From contig CATIUR010000004.1 in assembly GCA_949592205.1 (NCBI GenBank), positions 85,783,337 to 85,847,336 of the forward strand: DNA of 64,000 nt, given 5' to 3'. This DNA comes from Helichrysum umbraculigerum. Its lineage: Eukaryota; Streptophyta; Magnoliopsida; Asterales; Asteraceae. The notes beneath the pieces are model-generated. The model was given only the letters and a program-made list of their open reading frames with translations. It made no database searches and was not told where the DNA came from. Numbering within the stretch: the stretch's first letter is position 1; every line of letters begins with the position of its first letter. Positions 63,610-64,000 of the stretch are shown here, in pieces. Both the position numbers and the translations under genes were made by a program.

Positions 63610-64000
63610 ATGCCACCGAAAAGACAAACTTTCAGCGCGGCTGAACTCGCACGATTTGTTTCTCAAGGTGTAGCCGAAGCTCTAGCTACCAGATCATCAC
63701 CGTCTGCGAACGCTACTCCTGTTGCTAAACCCTGCAGCTACAATGACTTTCTCAAGTGCAAACCTCTGAACTTCAAGGGCACGGAAGGTGCCATTGGATT
63801 GGTCAGGTGGTTTGAAAGGATGGAGTCAGTCTTTAGGATCAGTAACTGCTCGGAAGACTGCCAAGTTAAGTATGCCACCTGTACATTTCTGGAAAGTGCT
63901 CTGACGTGGTGGAACTCGTACATCCAGTCTGTGGGAATTGATGCTGCATATGGAATCCCATGGGAAGAACTGAAAAGGATGCTAAGGGATGAGTACTGTC
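63610..64000 (+). CDS. Gag of element G, N-terminal 130 codons, cut by window end
   Basis: Open frame from ATG 63610 (MPPKRQTFSAAELARFV) to the last base. It contains the Gag core motif GTEGAIGLVRWFERMESVF and LTWWNSYIQS, ending in EELKRMLRDEYC, as in Gag of A and C. No stop or shift is seen in the visible part. Whether the rest is intact cannot be judged. Gag forms the virus-like particle around the genomic RNA; this part lies upstream of the zinc knuckles. Confidence 0.9.
   Translation, partial: MPPKRQTFSAAELARFVSQGVAEALATRSSPSANATPVAKPCSYNDFLKCKPLNFKGTEGAIGLVRWFERMESVFRISNCSEDCQVKYATCTFLESALTWWNSYIQSVGIDAAYGIPWEELKRMLRDEYC

Larger units (their letters stand above)
50640..64000 (+). mobile_element. 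LTR retrotransposon G (Ty3/Gypsy), 3' part beyond window
   Basis: 5' LTR (split by J), Met-tRNA-type primer site, leader and the first 130 codons of gag are present. It is inserted in the ORF of element I. The putative left target copy is AGTTA (50635-50639), whose partner is outside the window. Confidence 0.88.

Overview
This 64 kb window is intergenic DNA from a large plant genome. No host protein-coding gene is visible. Every coding segment belongs to an LTR retrotransposon: mostly Ty3/Gypsy elements whose Pol resembles the Tekay/Del chromovirus group, one Ty1/Copia element, and one element with an Athila-type primer-binding site. LTRs of 2-3 kb, initiator-Met-tRNA primer sites, AT-rich U3 regions and deep nesting suggest a eudicot. 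My impression is Asteraceae, but that comes from remembered Gag-Pol resemblance and is only an inference. Element names A-K below are mine.

Nesting was resolved from LTR pairs and 5-bp target-site duplications (TSDs). K (Gypsy, + strand) is the oldest layer: its 3' end lies at 40017-41032 and its 3' LTR starts at 41033. D (Copia, - strand) sits in K and runs from 40011 leftward past base 1. A (Gypsy, +, 350-34062, TSD TGTTG) sits in D's 3' non-coding part. B (Gypsy, -, 4253-27474, TSD AACAC) interrupts A's gag. C (Gypsy, +, 15709-25912, TSD TATAT) sits in the AT tract of B's 5' LTR. To the right, K's LTR carries solo LTR F (41938-44384, TSD TAGGG) and the start of I (44394 to beyond 64000, Athila-type). 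I's LTR is split by solo LTR H (46014-48574, TSD GAACC), and I's internal ORF is split by G (Gypsy, +, 50640 to beyond 64000). G's 5' LTR is split by J (Gypsy, +, 52294-61566, TSD AATTG).

Only C has an uninterrupted Gag-Pol frame (1480 aa) and near-identical LTRs, so it is the one element that may be, or recently was, autonomous. A and J have one and two nonsense codons respectively. B and D carry many lesions. B's LTRs are nearly identical although its gag-pol is ruined, which suggests that an already defective copy was mobilised in trans. A and B each carry an extra leader ORF between primer site and gag, and C has lost it. I carries an acidic ORF that I do not recognise.

The most unusual signal lies inside the non-coding LTRs. 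(1) At least nine families carry an array of short GC-rich palindromic or inverted-repeat motifs. The motif sequence differs between families, even between LTRs with homologous flanks (C/H and F/G), while position and palindromy persist. (2) A, C, F, G and H share a chain of small hairpins whose stems change in a compensatory way while loops or spacing persist. (3) A further covarying hairpin precedes a CAG|G site in A, B, C, F, G and H. (4) A hairpin with a GGA-containing loop lies at the pol stop codon or just before the polypurine tract in A, B, C, J and K. (5) GTAAG and CAG|GTGAGT sites flank the arrays and resemble splice sites. (6) B's LTR contains two tRNA-like modules with A and B boxes. 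Together these suggest a modular, RNA-structured and possibly spliced LTR leader shared by diverged plant retrotransposons.
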